From Planctomycetota bacterium (GTDB taxonomy: Bacteria; Planctomycetota; B15-G4; JADJEK01): a stretch of DNA of 64,000 bases. The stretch lies in NCBI GenBank assembly GCA_016709145.1, contig JADJEK010000013.1, forward strand, positions 62,001 to 126,000. The letters run 5' to 3'. Shown here piece by piece: positions 34,580 to 42,845 of the stretch (its first letter is position 1; every line of letters starts with the position of its first letter). The position numbers and the translations under genes were made by a program. The notes under the pieces were generated by a model, which was not told the origin of the DNA, made no database searches, and was given only the letters and a program-made list of their open reading frames with translations.

Positions 34580-35611
34580 ATGGACGCACTCCTCGACCGC
34601 GGTCTCGTTCCGGACCGCATCCTGCGCGCATCGATCCGCCGCTTGTTGCGCCAACGACTGCGCGAAGAAGCCGGAGCCTCGGAGAGCGACCGGGCCGCTC
34701 GGTTCGAAGCGTGGGTCGACGCGTGCTCGCGCGGACCGATCGCCATCGAGACCAAGGCCGCGAACGATCAGCACTACGAGGTGCCGGCGACCTTCTTCGA
34801 AACCGTGCTCGGTCCACGCCTGAAGTACAGCTCCGCGTACTACGCACCCGGAGTCACCGACCTCGGCGAAGCCGAAGACGCGATGCTCGCCATCGCGACG
34901 AAGCGCGCGCAACTCCGCGACGGACAGTCGATCCTCGAGCTCGGCTGCGGCTGGGGTTCGTTCACGCTGTGGATGGCCGAGCAGTTCAAGGACGCGCGCA
35001 TCGTCGGCGTGTCGAACTCCGCCTCGCAGCGTGCGTTCATCCTGGGTCGCGCTCGCGAGCGCGGACTCCGCAACGTCGAGATCCGCACCGCCGACATGAA
35101 CACGTTCGACGCCGGCGAACGCTTCGACCGCGTGGTCTCGGTCGAGATGTTCGAGCACATGCGCAACTACCGCGAGCTGATGCGGCGGGTGTCGACTTGG
35201 CTGTCGCCCGAGGGTCGCCTGTTCGTGCACGTGTTCGCGCATCGGCGCTTCGCGTACCCGTTCGACACCGCGGGCGCTTCGAACTGGATGGGTCGCCACT
35301 TCTTCACCGGCGGCCAGATGCCGTCGTTGGATCTGCTGCCGCGGTTCTCCGAGCACCTCACCGCGGAGGAGTCGTGGTGGGAAGACGGCACGCATTACGC
35401 GAAGACCTCGGAGGCGTGGCTGCACCGCCTCGATGCCGCGCGCGACGAGGTGATCGAGACGTTCTCGACCGTGTACGGCCGTTCGCGCGCTCGCGCGTGG
35501 GTTCGACGCTGGCGCATCTTCTTCATGGCGTGCGCGGAGCTGTTCGCATTCGAACGCGGCGCACAGTGGGGCGTCGTGCACCATCGCTTTCGAGCGAGCG
35601 AGGCGCGATGA
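34580..35611 (+). CDS. Cyclopropane-fatty-acid synthase family methyltransferase (short form)
   Basis: A 343-residue SAM-dependent methyltransferase related to Cfa and plant-type coclaurine N-methyltransferases. The Cfa-like NDQHYEVPATFFETVLG and YSSAYY blocks precede motif I ILELGCGWGSFTLW. SVEMFEHMRNYRELM and a long C-terminal helical part containing FFMACAELFAFERGAQWGV follow. The N-terminal part is not the usual lipid-binding domain of E. coli-type Cfa. The likely substrate is an unsaturated phospholipid acyl chain, receiving a methyl or methylene group. The stop overlaps the desaturase start (ATGA). A second Cfa-like enzyme lies in the same operon. Confidence 0.84.
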   Translation: MDALLDRGLVPDRILRASIRRLLRQRLREEAGASESDRAARFEAWVDACSRGPIAIETKAANDQHYEVPATFFETVLGPRLKYSSAYYAPGVTDLGEAEDAMLAIATKRAQLRDGQSILELGCGWGSFTLWMAEQFKDARIVGVSNSASQRAFILGRARERGLRNVEIRTADMNTFDAGERFDRVVSVEMFEHMRNYRELMRRVSTWLSPEGRLFVHVFAHRRFAYPFDTAGASNWMGRHFFTGGQMPSLDLLPRFSEHLTAEESWWEDGTHYAKTSEAWLHRLDAARDEVIETFSTVYGRSRARAWVRRWRIFFMACAELFAFERGAQWGVVHHRFRASEAR

Positions 35612-36540
35612 AGTCGTTCGTCTCCACGACCAAGGCGGCCGTCCTGCGTTGGTTCGACACGTCCGTCGATCCGCCCGATTCCGCGGCGGAGGCGCGTGTC
35701 GATTGGCTGCGTACCGTGCCATTCCTGCTGCTGCACCTCGCGTGTCTGCTCGCGCTGGGTTCGGGAGTCAGCGCCACGGCGTTGTGGATCGCCGGTGGTC
35801 TCTACGCCGTGCGCATGTTCGCGATCACGGGCTTCTATCACCGCTACTTCTCGCATCGCGCGTTCAAGACGTCGCGAGCCTGGCAGTTCGTGTTCGCCGT
35901 CGCGGGCGCGTCGGCGGTCCAGCGCGGACCGCTGTGGTGGGCCGCGCACCATCGGCGTCACCATCGTTGCGCCGATGGGCCCGAGGATCCGCATTCGCCG
36001 AAGGAACACGGACTGCTGTGGAGCCACGTCGGCTGGATCACGTCGAAGAAGCACTTCGCGACCGATCTCGACGCGGTCCCCGATCTGGCGCGCTACCCCG
36101 AACTGCGGTTCCTCGATCGCTTCGACACGGTGGTGCCGTTCGCGCTGGCCGCGGCGCTGTACGGCCTCGGCGCCGCGCTCGAGCGCTTCGCTCCGAGTCT
36201 CGGGACGAACGGCTTCCAACTCGTGGTGTGGGGCTTCGTCGTGTCGACGGTCGTGTTGTTCCACGCGACGTGCACGATCAACTCGATCGCGCACCGGTTC
36301 GGTCACCAGCCGTTCTCGACCGGCGACGAGAGTCGCAACAACGCGCTGCTCGCCGTGATCACGCTCGGCGAAGGTTGGCACAACAACCACCACGCGTACC
36401 CGCACTCCGCGGCGCAGGGCTTCCGCTGGTTCGAGTTCGATCCGACGTACCTCGTGCTGCGCGGACTCGCCGCGCTCGGAGTGATCCACGACCTGCGACC
36501 GGTGCCGATCGCGTTGCGTCGCGCGCGAGGAGCGTCGTGA
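35608..36540 (+). CDS. Acyl-lipid/acyl-CoA fatty acid desaturase
   Basis: A 310-residue integral membrane di-iron desaturase of the delta-9 (stearoyl-CoA) class. The three histidine boxes are present in order: HRYFSH, HRRHH and HNNHH. Additional His residues occur in NSIAHRFGH. About four membrane helices surround them. It would introduce a cis double bond into saturated acyl chains using O2 and an external electron donor, giving the substrate for the operon's methyltransferases. The start overlaps the upstream stop (ATGA) and its stop overlaps the next GTG start. Confidence 0.93.
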   Translation: MKSFVSTTKAAVLRWFDTSVDPPDSAAEARVDWLRTVPFLLLHLACLLALGSGVSATALWIAGGLYAVRMFAITGFYHRYFSHRAFKTSRAWQFVFAVAGASAVQRGPLWWAAHHRRHHRCADGPEDPHSPKEHGLLWSHVGWITSKKHFATDLDAVPDLARYPELRFLDRFDTVVPFALAAALYGLGAALERFAPSLGTNGFQLVVWGFVVSTVVLFHATCTINSIAHRFGHQPFSTGDESRNNALLAVITLGEGWHNNHHAYPHSAAQGFRWFEFDPTYLVLRGLAALGVIHDLRPVPIALRRARGAS

Positions 36541-37781
36541 AGATCGCGGTCGTCGGCTCCGGCATCGGTGGACTCGCGAGCGCGTGGCTGCTGTCGCGCG
36601 AACACGAGGTCACGGTGTTCGAAGCCGACGATCGCATCGGTGGTCACGTGCACACGCATGCCGTCGCCGATGCCGGCGCGGAGTTCGCGATCGACACCGG
36701 CTTCATCGTGTTCAACGAGCGCACGTATCCGAACTTCGTGAAGTTGCTGCGTGCTCTCGACGTGGCCTCACAGCCGTCCGACATGAGCTTCTCGGTCGCC
36801 GATGCGCGCACCGGCATCGAGTGGAACGGCACCTCGCTCGACACGCTGTTCGCGCAACGACGCAATCTGCTGCGGCCGTCGTTCCTGCGCATGGTCGCCG
36901 ACGTGTTGCGCTTCAACCGCGAGGCGACCGCGTACGCCGATGGCACGGCCGCCGATCTGCCGATGCGCGCGTTCCTCGAGCGTGGGCGTTATCGGCCCGA
37001 GTTCGTGCGGCTCTACCTCGTGCCGATGGCGGCCGCGATCTGGTCGATGCCCGAAGGCGACGTGCTCGACTTCCCGTTCCGCACGTTCGCGACCTTCTTC
37101 AAGAACCACGGCATGCTCAGCGTCGACGATCGGCCGCGGTGGCTCGCGATCCGCGGCGGCTCGCGCCGCTACGTCGACGCGTTGGTCAGGCCGTTCGCGG
37201 ACCGCATCCGGACGCGAGCGATGGTCGCACGCGTCACGCGACACGACGCGCACGTCGAGGTCGTCGCGAACGCGGGCCCGGAGCGCTTCGACGCGATCGT
37301 GCTCGCGTGCCACAGCGATCAGGCGCTCGCGATGCTCGCCGACGCGTCGACGCAGGAGCGCGAGATCCTCGGCGCCGTGCGCTTCCAAGTGAACGACACC
37401 GTGCTGCACTCGGACGCGACGCTGATGCCGCGCACGCGCAAGGCATGGGCGAGCTGGAACTACCACCTCGACGATGCGCCCGGATCGCGCGCGCGCTTGA
37501 CCTACTGGATGAATCGGCTGCAGACGTTGAACAGTCAGCGGCCGTGGTGCGTGACGCTGAACGCGACCGAACGCATCGCGCCGGCCTCGATCCAGGCGCG
37601 CATGACGTACCACCATCCGGTGATGACGGCGGCGGCCGACGCCGCGCGCGCCCGCGTCGGCGAGATCGACGGCGTTCGCCGCACGTACTTCGCCGGCGCG
37701 TACTGGGGCTTCGGCTTCCACGAGGACGGCCTGAACTCTGCGCTGCGCGTCGCGGCCCATTTCGGCGCGAGCCTGCGATGA
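36537..37781 (+). CDS. FAD-dependent oxidoreductase (amine-oxidase/phytoene-desaturase-like)
   Basis: A 414-residue flavoprotein. The N-terminal dinucleotide-binding fold IAVVGSGIGGLASAWLL is followed by FEADDRIGGHVHTH, the DRIGGH region typical of the amine-oxidase/desaturase superfamily. The C-terminus has TYFAGAYWGFGFHEDGLNSA, the second flavin-contacting segment. Proteins of this type sit beside Cfa and DUF1365 genes in many bacteria, and in Rhodobacter a relative dehydrogenates methylated fatty acids on the way to furan fatty acids. That role is possible here but unproven. The GTG start is set by overlap with the desaturase stop (GTGA). Confidence 0.88.
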   Translation: MKIAVVGSGIGGLASAWLLSREHEVTVFEADDRIGGHVHTHAVADAGAEFAIDTGFIVFNERTYPNFVKLLRALDVASQPSDMSFSVADARTGIEWNGTSLDTLFAQRRNLLRPSFLRMVADVLRFNREATAYADGTAADLPMRAFLERGRYRPEFVRLYLVPMAAAIWSMPEGDVLDFPFRTFATFFKNHGMLSVDDRPRWLAIRGGSRRYVDALVRPFADRIRTRAMVARVTRHDAHVEVVANAGPERFDAIVLACHSDQALAMLADASTQEREILGAVRFQVNDTVLHSDATLMPRTRKAWASWNYHLDDAPGSRARLTYWMNRLQTLNSQRPWCVTLNATERIAPASIQARMTYHHPVMTAAADAARARVGEIDGVRRTYFAGAYWGFGFHEDGLNSALRVAAHFGASLR

Positions 37782-38554
37782 ATCGCATGCACAGCGCGCT
37801 GTACCACGGGGTCGTCGACCACGCGCGAACCGACGCGACGCCGCACGCGTTCTCGTACCGCGTGTTCCTGACGTGGCTCGATCTCGACGAACTCGACGTC
37901 GTGTTCCGCGGGCGTTGGCTGTGGTCGACGCGGCGGCGCGCGCTGGCGTGGTTCAAGCGCTCCGACTACCTCGGCGACCCGAGCGTGCCGTTGGCCGTGG
38001 CCGTGAAGGAGCGGATCCGCGAACGCTGCGGCTTCGTGCCTGCCGGTCCGGTGCGCATGCTGACGACCCTGCGCACGCTCGGCGTCTGCTTCAACCCGGT
38101 GACGTTCTATTACGCGTACGACGCGAGCGGTGCGCGCGTCGAAGCCGTCGTCGCCGAGATCACGAACACGCCGTGGAACGAGCGGCACTCGTACGTGTTC
38201 GACGTGCGTGGGGGCGAGGCGGATTCGTGGAGCGCGACGTTCAAGAAGGACTTCCACGTCTCGCCGTTCATCGACATGGACTGCGATTACGACTGGGCGT
38301 TCACCGCGCCCGGCGATGCATTGGACGTCCGCATGCACAACATGCGCGGCGGTCGGTCGGTGTTCTTCGCGTCGTTGCGTGCGCGCCGCGTCGAGATCGG
38401 CGCGGGCTCGCTGGCCGCCGCGTTGCTGCGTTTCCCGGCCCAGCCGCTGCGCGTGCTCGCCGCCATCTATTGGCAAGCGCTGCGCCTGTGGTGGAAGGGC
38501 GCGCCGTTCTTCGTCCATCCCAAGAAACGCGTGGCCGCGGACGCGGGCGCGTGA
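37778..38554 (+). CDS. DUF1365 family protein
   Basis: A 258-residue DUF1365 member. The family pattern is clear: SALYHGVVDHARTDATPHAFSY at the N-terminus, then LTTLRTLGVCFNPVTFYYAYD, EITNTPWNERHSYVFD, KDFHVSPFIDMDCDYDW and a C-terminal amphipathic segment with YWQALRLWWKGAPFFVHP. No catalytic function is established for the family. It nearly always lies between the FAD oxidoreductase and a Cfa-type gene, as here, so it probably serves the same lipid pathway. The ATG overlaps the preceding stop (ATGA). Confidence 0.9.
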   Translation: MNRMHSALYHGVVDHARTDATPHAFSYRVFLTWLDLDELDVVFRGRWLWSTRRRALAWFKRSDYLGDPSVPLAVAVKERIRERCGFVPAGPVRMLTTLRTLGVCFNPVTFYYAYDASGARVEAVVAEITNTPWNERHSYVFDVRGGEADSWSATFKKDFHVSPFIDMDCDYDWAFTAPGDALDVRMHNMRGGRSVFFASLRARRVEIGAGSLAAALLRFPAQPLRVLAAIYWQALRLWWKGAPFFVHPKKRVAADAGA

Positions 38555-38564
38555 GGAGTTCGTG

Positions 38565-39851
38565 ATGTCGTCCGTTCCGACCTGGCTCGAACGCACGTTG
38601 AAGTCCGCCGTGCTCACGCGCTTGCGTGGGCTCGAGTTCGGCGCGCTGACGATCGTCGATGGCGGCGAGCGCCACGATTTCGGCGGCGGCCTCCACGGCG
38701 CGACCGAGCCGTCGGCGACCGTGATAGTCCACGACCCCGCGTTCTGGCCCGCATTGGCTCTGCAAGGCAGCGTCGGCGCGGGAGCGACCTACGTCAACGG
38801 CGTGTGGGACGCCGACGATCTGGCGCAGCTCGTGCGCGTGTTCGTGCGCAACCGCGATGTCCTGAACGGTCTCGAGCGCGGGCTCGCGCGCTTGTCGGCG
38901 CCGGTGCTGCGCTTCCTGCATGCGCGCAACGAGAACACGCGGACCGGCGCGCGGCGCAACATCGTGGCGCACTACGACCTCGGCAACGACTTCTTCGCCG
39001 AGTTCCTCGATCCGACGATGACGTACTCGTGCGGTCTGTTCGAGCGCGGCGACGAAACGCTCGAGCAAGCGCAGCGCGCGAAGATCGACCGGTTGTGCCG
39101 CAAGCTCGCGCTGCGCCGCGGCGATTCCCTGCTCGAGATCGGCACCGGCTGGGGAGCTTTCGCGATCCACGCGGCGAAGCACTACGGCTGCAAGGTCACG
39201 ACGACGACGATCTCACCGGCGCAGTACGAGATCGCGCGTGAACGCATCGCGCGCGAGGGACTCGAGTCGCGCATCACGCTGTTGCTCGAGGACTACCGCG
39301 ATCTGACCGGGCGCTTCGACCGCGTGGTGTCGGTCGAGATGATCGAGGCGGTCGGCGCGCGGTTCCATCCGGACTTCTTCCGCACGCTGATGGATCGGCT
39401 CGACGTCGACGGCATCGCGGCGATCCAGGCGATCACGATCCAGGACCAGGAATTCGAGCGCGCGCGTCGCTCGGTCGACTTCATCCAGCGCTACATCTTC
39501 CCGGGCAGTTGCATTCCGTCGGTCACGGCGTTGCTCGACGCCGCGACGCGCGCGTCCGACTTGCGACTGTTCCATCTCGAGGATTTCGGCCCGCACTACG
39601 CGACGACGCTCGCGGCATGGAACGAACGCATGCACGCGCGCCGCGAATCGATCCTGGCGCTCGGCTACGACGCCAAGCTGCTGCGGTTGTTCGAGTTCTA
39701 CTTCAAGTACTGCGAAGGCGGCTTCGCCGAGCGCGCGATCGGATTGGCGCAGCTCGTGTTCACGCGCCCCGGATGCAAGCGTGCGCCGATCCTCGGTTCG
39801 CTGGCGTCGCGCGGCGCACCGCTCGAGTCGGCGGTGTCGGCGGGCGCGTGA
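38565..39851 (+). CDS. Cyclopropane-fatty-acyl-phospholipid synthase family protein (full-length)
   Basis: A 428-residue Cfa-type methyltransferase with the N-terminal lipid-binding domain (to about 125) and a C-terminal SAM domain. Signature blocks are NIVAHYDLGNDFFAEFLDPT, TYSCGLFE, motif I LLEIGTGWGAFAIHAA, SVEMIEAVG and DFIQRYIFPGSCIPS. The last block belongs to the bicarbonate and active-site region of Cfa enzymes. It would add a methylene or methyl group across a cis double bond of membrane phospholipids. AGGAG lies six bases before the ATG at 38565; the preceding in-frame GTG (38562) is an alternative. Together with the shorter Cfa homologue it gives the operon two methyltransferases. 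Confidence 0.9.
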   Translation: MSSVPTWLERTLKSAVLTRLRGLEFGALTIVDGGERHDFGGGLHGATEPSATVIVHDPAFWPALALQGSVGAGATYVNGVWDADDLAQLVRVFVRNRDVLNGLERGLARLSAPVLRFLHARNENTRTGARRNIVAHYDLGNDFFAEFLDPTMTYSCGLFERGDETLEQAQRAKIDRLCRKLALRRGDSLLEIGTGWGAFAIHAAKHYGCKVTTTTISPAQYEIARERIAREGLESRITLLLEDYRDLTGRFDRVVSVEMIEAVGARFHPDFFRTLMDRLDVDGIAAIQAITIQDQEFERARRSVDFIQRYIFPGSCIPSVTALLDAATRASDLRLFHLEDFGPHYATTLAAWNERMHARRESILALGYDAKLLRLFEFYFKYCEGGFAERAIGLAQLVFTRPGCKRAPILGSLASRGAPLESAVSAGA

Positions 39852-40378
39852 GGATCGTCAACTTCGCGTTGTTCCAAGTGGCGTGGTTCGCGTGCGTGCT
39901 CGGCGCGGCGTCGGGAAAGGTCGTCCTCGGCACGGCTCTCGCGCTCGCGTTGCTGGGCGTGCATTTCGTCTGGTGCACGCGCGATCGACGGGCCGACGCG
40001 CGGTTGATCGCGGTCGCGGTCGCGTTCGGCGCCGTCGCCGATTCGCTGCTCCTCGCGCTGCACCGAGTGGAGTACGTCGCGCCGCTGGCGCCTGCGCTGG
40101 CGCCGGCGTGGATCCTCACGCTGTGGGCGTGGTTCGCCGCCACGCAGTTGCACTCGATGACGTGGTTGCAAGCGCGGCCGCTCGCAGCGGTCGTGCTCGG
40201 CGTCGTCGGTGGTTCGCTCAGTGATCTGGCTGGCGAACGCATGGGAGCGCTGCGGTTCCTCGAACCGCGCTGGCAGGGACTGGCACTCGGCGCCGTGTCG
40301 TTCGGCGTCGCGACCCTCGGGCTTTCACGACTCGCGAGCCGGATGCGTGCGCGCGGTCACGGGCCAGAGGTCAGATGA
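39848..40378 (+). CDS. DUF2878 family membrane protein
   Basis: A 176-residue protein with about five membrane helices: NFALFQVAWFACVLGA, VVLGTALALALLGVHFVW, LIAVAVAFGAVADSLLLAL, APAWILTLWAWFAATQL and LAAVVLGVVGGSLSDLAG. The order and the W-containing segments fit DUF2878, a family of unknown function regularly found at the end of Cfa/DUF1365/DUF1295 operons. The GTG start overlaps the upstream stop (GTGA). Its 3' end overlaps the convergent coiled-coil gene by eight bases. Confidence 0.8.
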   Translation: MRIVNFALFQVAWFACVLGAASGKVVLGTALALALLGVHFVWCTRDRRADARLIAVAVAFGAVADSLLLALHRVEYVAPLAPALAPAWILTLWAWFAATQLHSMTWLQARPLAAVVLGVVGGSLSDLAGERMGALRFLEPRWQGLALGAVSFGVATLGLSRLASRMRARGHGPEVR

Positions 40379-40808
40379 TGCGATCCACGAGCCTCTGCTC
40401 GCCGCCGGGCAGGTTGCCCGCGCTGCCGTAGACCTCGGCCGCACGGCGGCGCAGTTCGTGGACCGACGCTTCGTACTCGCGAACCTGCGTGCGCGCTTCG
40501 TCGAGGCGCTCGCGGTCCGCGCGTTCCTTGCGTCGACGTTCGCGGAGGCGCTCGGCGCGGTCCTTGCGCCGCGCCGCGATCTCTTGCGCGTCGGGACCGT
40601 CGCGCGCGGAGCGGATCGCATCGCGCTGCGCGTGGGCCTCTTGCCGATCCGTCGCGGTGGCGACCTGGGACCGCGGATCGGCTTGCTGCTTGGGATCGAC
40701 CGCCTGGGTCGACGTCAGGCGCGGGGGCGCCTGGCGCGCGCTCGAGGTATCGCGCGTGACGGCCGTATTCGGACGCTGGATGCCCTGGGTCTGGAAGGAG
40801 TCATGCAC
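40371..40808 (-). CDS. Small hydrophilic coiled-coil protein, unknown
   Basis: A 145-residue, highly charged protein with no signal peptide or membrane segment. The first 70 residues are Gln/Thr/Pro-rich and probably disordered. Residues 75-130 form a likely coiled coil rich in Arg, Glu and Ala (RRKDRAERLRERRRKERADR). Start is GTG at 40808; an ATG nearby is out of frame. High Arg content can make false frames look real in this genome, so the call is cautious, but G/C bias at third positions supports coding. It is divergent from the two-component system and may share its control region. Confidence 0.5.
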   Translation of the reverse strand: MHDSFQTQGIQRPNTAVTRDTSSARQAPPRLTSTQAVDPKQQADPRSQVATATDRQEAHAQRDAIRSARDGPDAQEIAARRKDRAERLRERRRKERADRERLDEARTQVREYEASVHELRRRAAEVYGSAGNLPGGEQRLVDRII

Positions 40809-40934
40809 GGCGGTTCACCGTTGACCACCCGACGGGCAGACGGGGAGGGTCTCCGAACTTCCCTTCGGCAGGCGTCGGGGCTCGATGCAGTCGAAAATCC
40901 GGCCGCTCGCGGGGGGCTCGATCGGGCCTCGGAA

Positions 40935-40951
40935 CTGGCACGATGGATGCT
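40935..40951 (+). promoter_or_regulatory. Sigma-54 promoter (-24/-12) of the two-component operon
   Basis: CTGGCACGATGGATGCT matches the consensus YTGGCACGRNNNTTGCW at every position but one. The invariant GG and GC are exactly ten bases apart (40937-40938 and 40949-40950). Transcription would begin near 40962, about 78 bp upstream of the kinase ATG. The second gene of the operon encodes an NtrC-type sigma-54 activator, so autoregulation is likely. Confidence 0.75.
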
Positions 40952-41039
40952 CGTCGTGCCGGATCCTCGCGAAACGGGCGTTCTTGCCTCAAATGGGGTG
41001 GAGTGAGCCCGGTCCGGCCTCGTCGGGAGCATCTCTGTC

Positions 41040-42845
41040 ATGACGGCACGTTTGGTCGCCTTGATGGCGTTCGTGCTTTTCCTGTGCCTCGGCGCGTTCA
41101 CGTTGCTGCTGCAGTCGTCGCGCGAGATCGTGATCCGCGAAGCCAAGGAAGCCCTGCGGACGACGAGCTTCGAAACGCTCGACGCCGTGGCGAGGGCTTC
41201 GATGGAGATCCGCGTGGCCGATGCGTCGACCGGCATGCCGTGGATCGGGCCGTGGCCGCCGCGTACCGGGCGCTGGTGGAGCGCTCTCGCACACGAAGCG
41301 GGAGTCCCGACCGATCTGCCGGGCGGCATCGTGAACGAGTTCACGGCGGCGAGCGGGCTCGCCTGGAGTGCCGATGCGACTCCGTTGCGCATGATCGACG
41401 AGCGGCAAGAGGTCTGGATCACGGGCCCCGGCGCGCAGGTGCCGGGGGCGGGGCGCCAGGGCAACATGTTCGTGCGACGTGGGACGGAGCATCGTGTCGC
41501 GCAGTTCGTTCCGACCGGTGGGGAGTCGCATCCCACGGGAGCGGAGCTCGAGTCGAACCAGAGCGTGCGCGTGCTCGCGCTCACGGCCGACGGTCTGGTG
41601 CGAACCGGCCGCGCGGGAGCCGAGGGCTCGGGTTCGCCGCAAGCGCCGCCGGAAGGAATGCAGCTCGACGAGCTCTACGTCTCGAACAGCGACGTGACCG
41701 GAGTCGCGTGCGAGAAGTTCGCGATCACTCTCGCGTTCCTGCCCGGCTCCGTGGCGCTCGCGAAGTCCGAGCGCGCCTCGGGTCCGGCGAACGAACCCTC
41801 AGCGGTCGACCTGGTGCTGGAGTCGGACTCCAAGGACTCACGCAAGTTCGTCCACTTCGAGGTGCCGGGAGAGTTCGATTCGATCTTCCGCGCCGCGCAG
41901 CAGAAGTCGCTGTGGTGGTTCGTCGGCGTGCTCGCGGTCGGCACCGTGCTATCGGCCGGGTTGGCGCGACGGTTCACGCGACCGATCCGCGACCTCGACG
42001 TCGCGCTGCGGCGCCTGTCCGACGGGGATCTCGACGTCACCGTGGACGTCAACGGCAAGCACGAAGTCGGTCGGTTGCAAACCGCGTTCAACGCGATGGC
42101 GCGGCGATTGGCGAAGTCGCGCGAGATCGAGAAGGAACTGCATCGGCGCGAGAAACTGTCGGCGCTCGGTCGACTCGCGGCCGGCGTCGCGCACGACGTG
42201 CGCAATCCGCTGCATTCGATCCAGCTCACGCTCGATCACCTCGGCGACGCGGCACGACCTCGGGACGCGTCGCCGGCGCACGAGTTCGATCGCGGCGTGC
42301 GCTTGATCCGCGGCGAGATCGAGCGACTCGACCGCTTGGTCGAGAACTTCCTGTGCTTCGCGCGCGCGGATGGCCGTCGGGCCGAAACGGTCGATCTCGG
42401 TGCGCTGCTCGCCGACGTGGCGAACTTCGTCGCGAAGGAAGCGCAGCGGCGCGGACTCGTCATCGCCGTCGAAGCGGAGACGCGCGGCTTGGAGCTGGCC
42501 GCGAATCCGGAATCGCTGCGTTCGGCGCTGCTGAACCTCGTGCTGAACGGCTTCGAAGCCATGAGCCCGGGCGGCACCCTGACCTTGCGCGCGCGGACCG
42601 AAGGCGACGCGGTCGTGGTCGAAGTCGAGGACACCGGCCGCGGGATCGCGCCCGAGGACCAGGAGCGCGTGTTCGAGTTCGGCTTCACCACGCGCGCCGA
42701 TGGCCACGGTCTCGGCCTCGCGATGGTGCATCAGGTCGTCGTCGAAGAACACGGTGGTCGCGTCGGTCTGGCGTCGTCGCCCGGAGTGGGGACGCGCGTT
42801 CGCATCGAGTTGCCGGTGCGCGTGCCTGCGCAGGTGGTCGCATGA
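41040..42845 (+). CDS. NtrB-like membrane sensor histidine kinase
   Basis: A 601-residue kinase. One membrane helix at the N-terminus (about 4-24), a large external region to about 285 and a second helix (about 287-305) enclose a sensor domain I do not recognise. A HAMP linker follows (FTRPIRDLDVALRRLSDGDL), then a HisKA domain with the phospho-acceptor in GVAHDVRNPLHS (His about 385). The ATPase domain has NLVLNGFEAMSPGG, DTGRGIAPED and GLGLAMVH. It should autophosphorylate and pass phosphate to the NtrC-type regulator encoded next (ATGA overlap). GGGAG lies ten bases before the ATG. Its stimulus is unknown. Confidence 0.92.
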   Translation: MTARLVALMAFVLFLCLGAFTLLLQSSREIVIREAKEALRTTSFETLDAVARASMEIRVADASTGMPWIGPWPPRTGRWWSALAHEAGVPTDLPGGIVNEFTAASGLAWSADATPLRMIDERQEVWITGPGAQVPGAGRQGNMFVRRGTEHRVAQFVPTGGESHPTGAELESNQSVRVLALTADGLVRTGRAGAEGSGSPQAPPEGMQLDELYVSNSDVTGVACEKFAITLAFLPGSVALAKSERASGPANEPSAVDLVLESDSKDSRKFVHFEVPGEFDSIFRAAQQKSLWWFVGVLAVGTVLSAGLARRFTRPIRDLDVALRRLSDGDLDVTVDVNGKHEVGRLQTAFNAMARRLAKSREIEKELHRREKLSALGRLAAGVAHDVRNPLHSIQLTLDHLGDAARPRDASPAHEFDRGVRLIRGEIERLDRLVENFLCFARADGRRAETVDLGALLADVANFVAKEAQRRGLVIAVEAETRGLELAANPESLRSALLNLVLNGFEAMSPGGTLTLRARTEGDAVVVEVEDTGRGIAPEDQERVFEFGFTTRADGHGLGLAMVHQVVVEEHGGRVGLASSPGVGTRVRIELPVRVPAQVVA

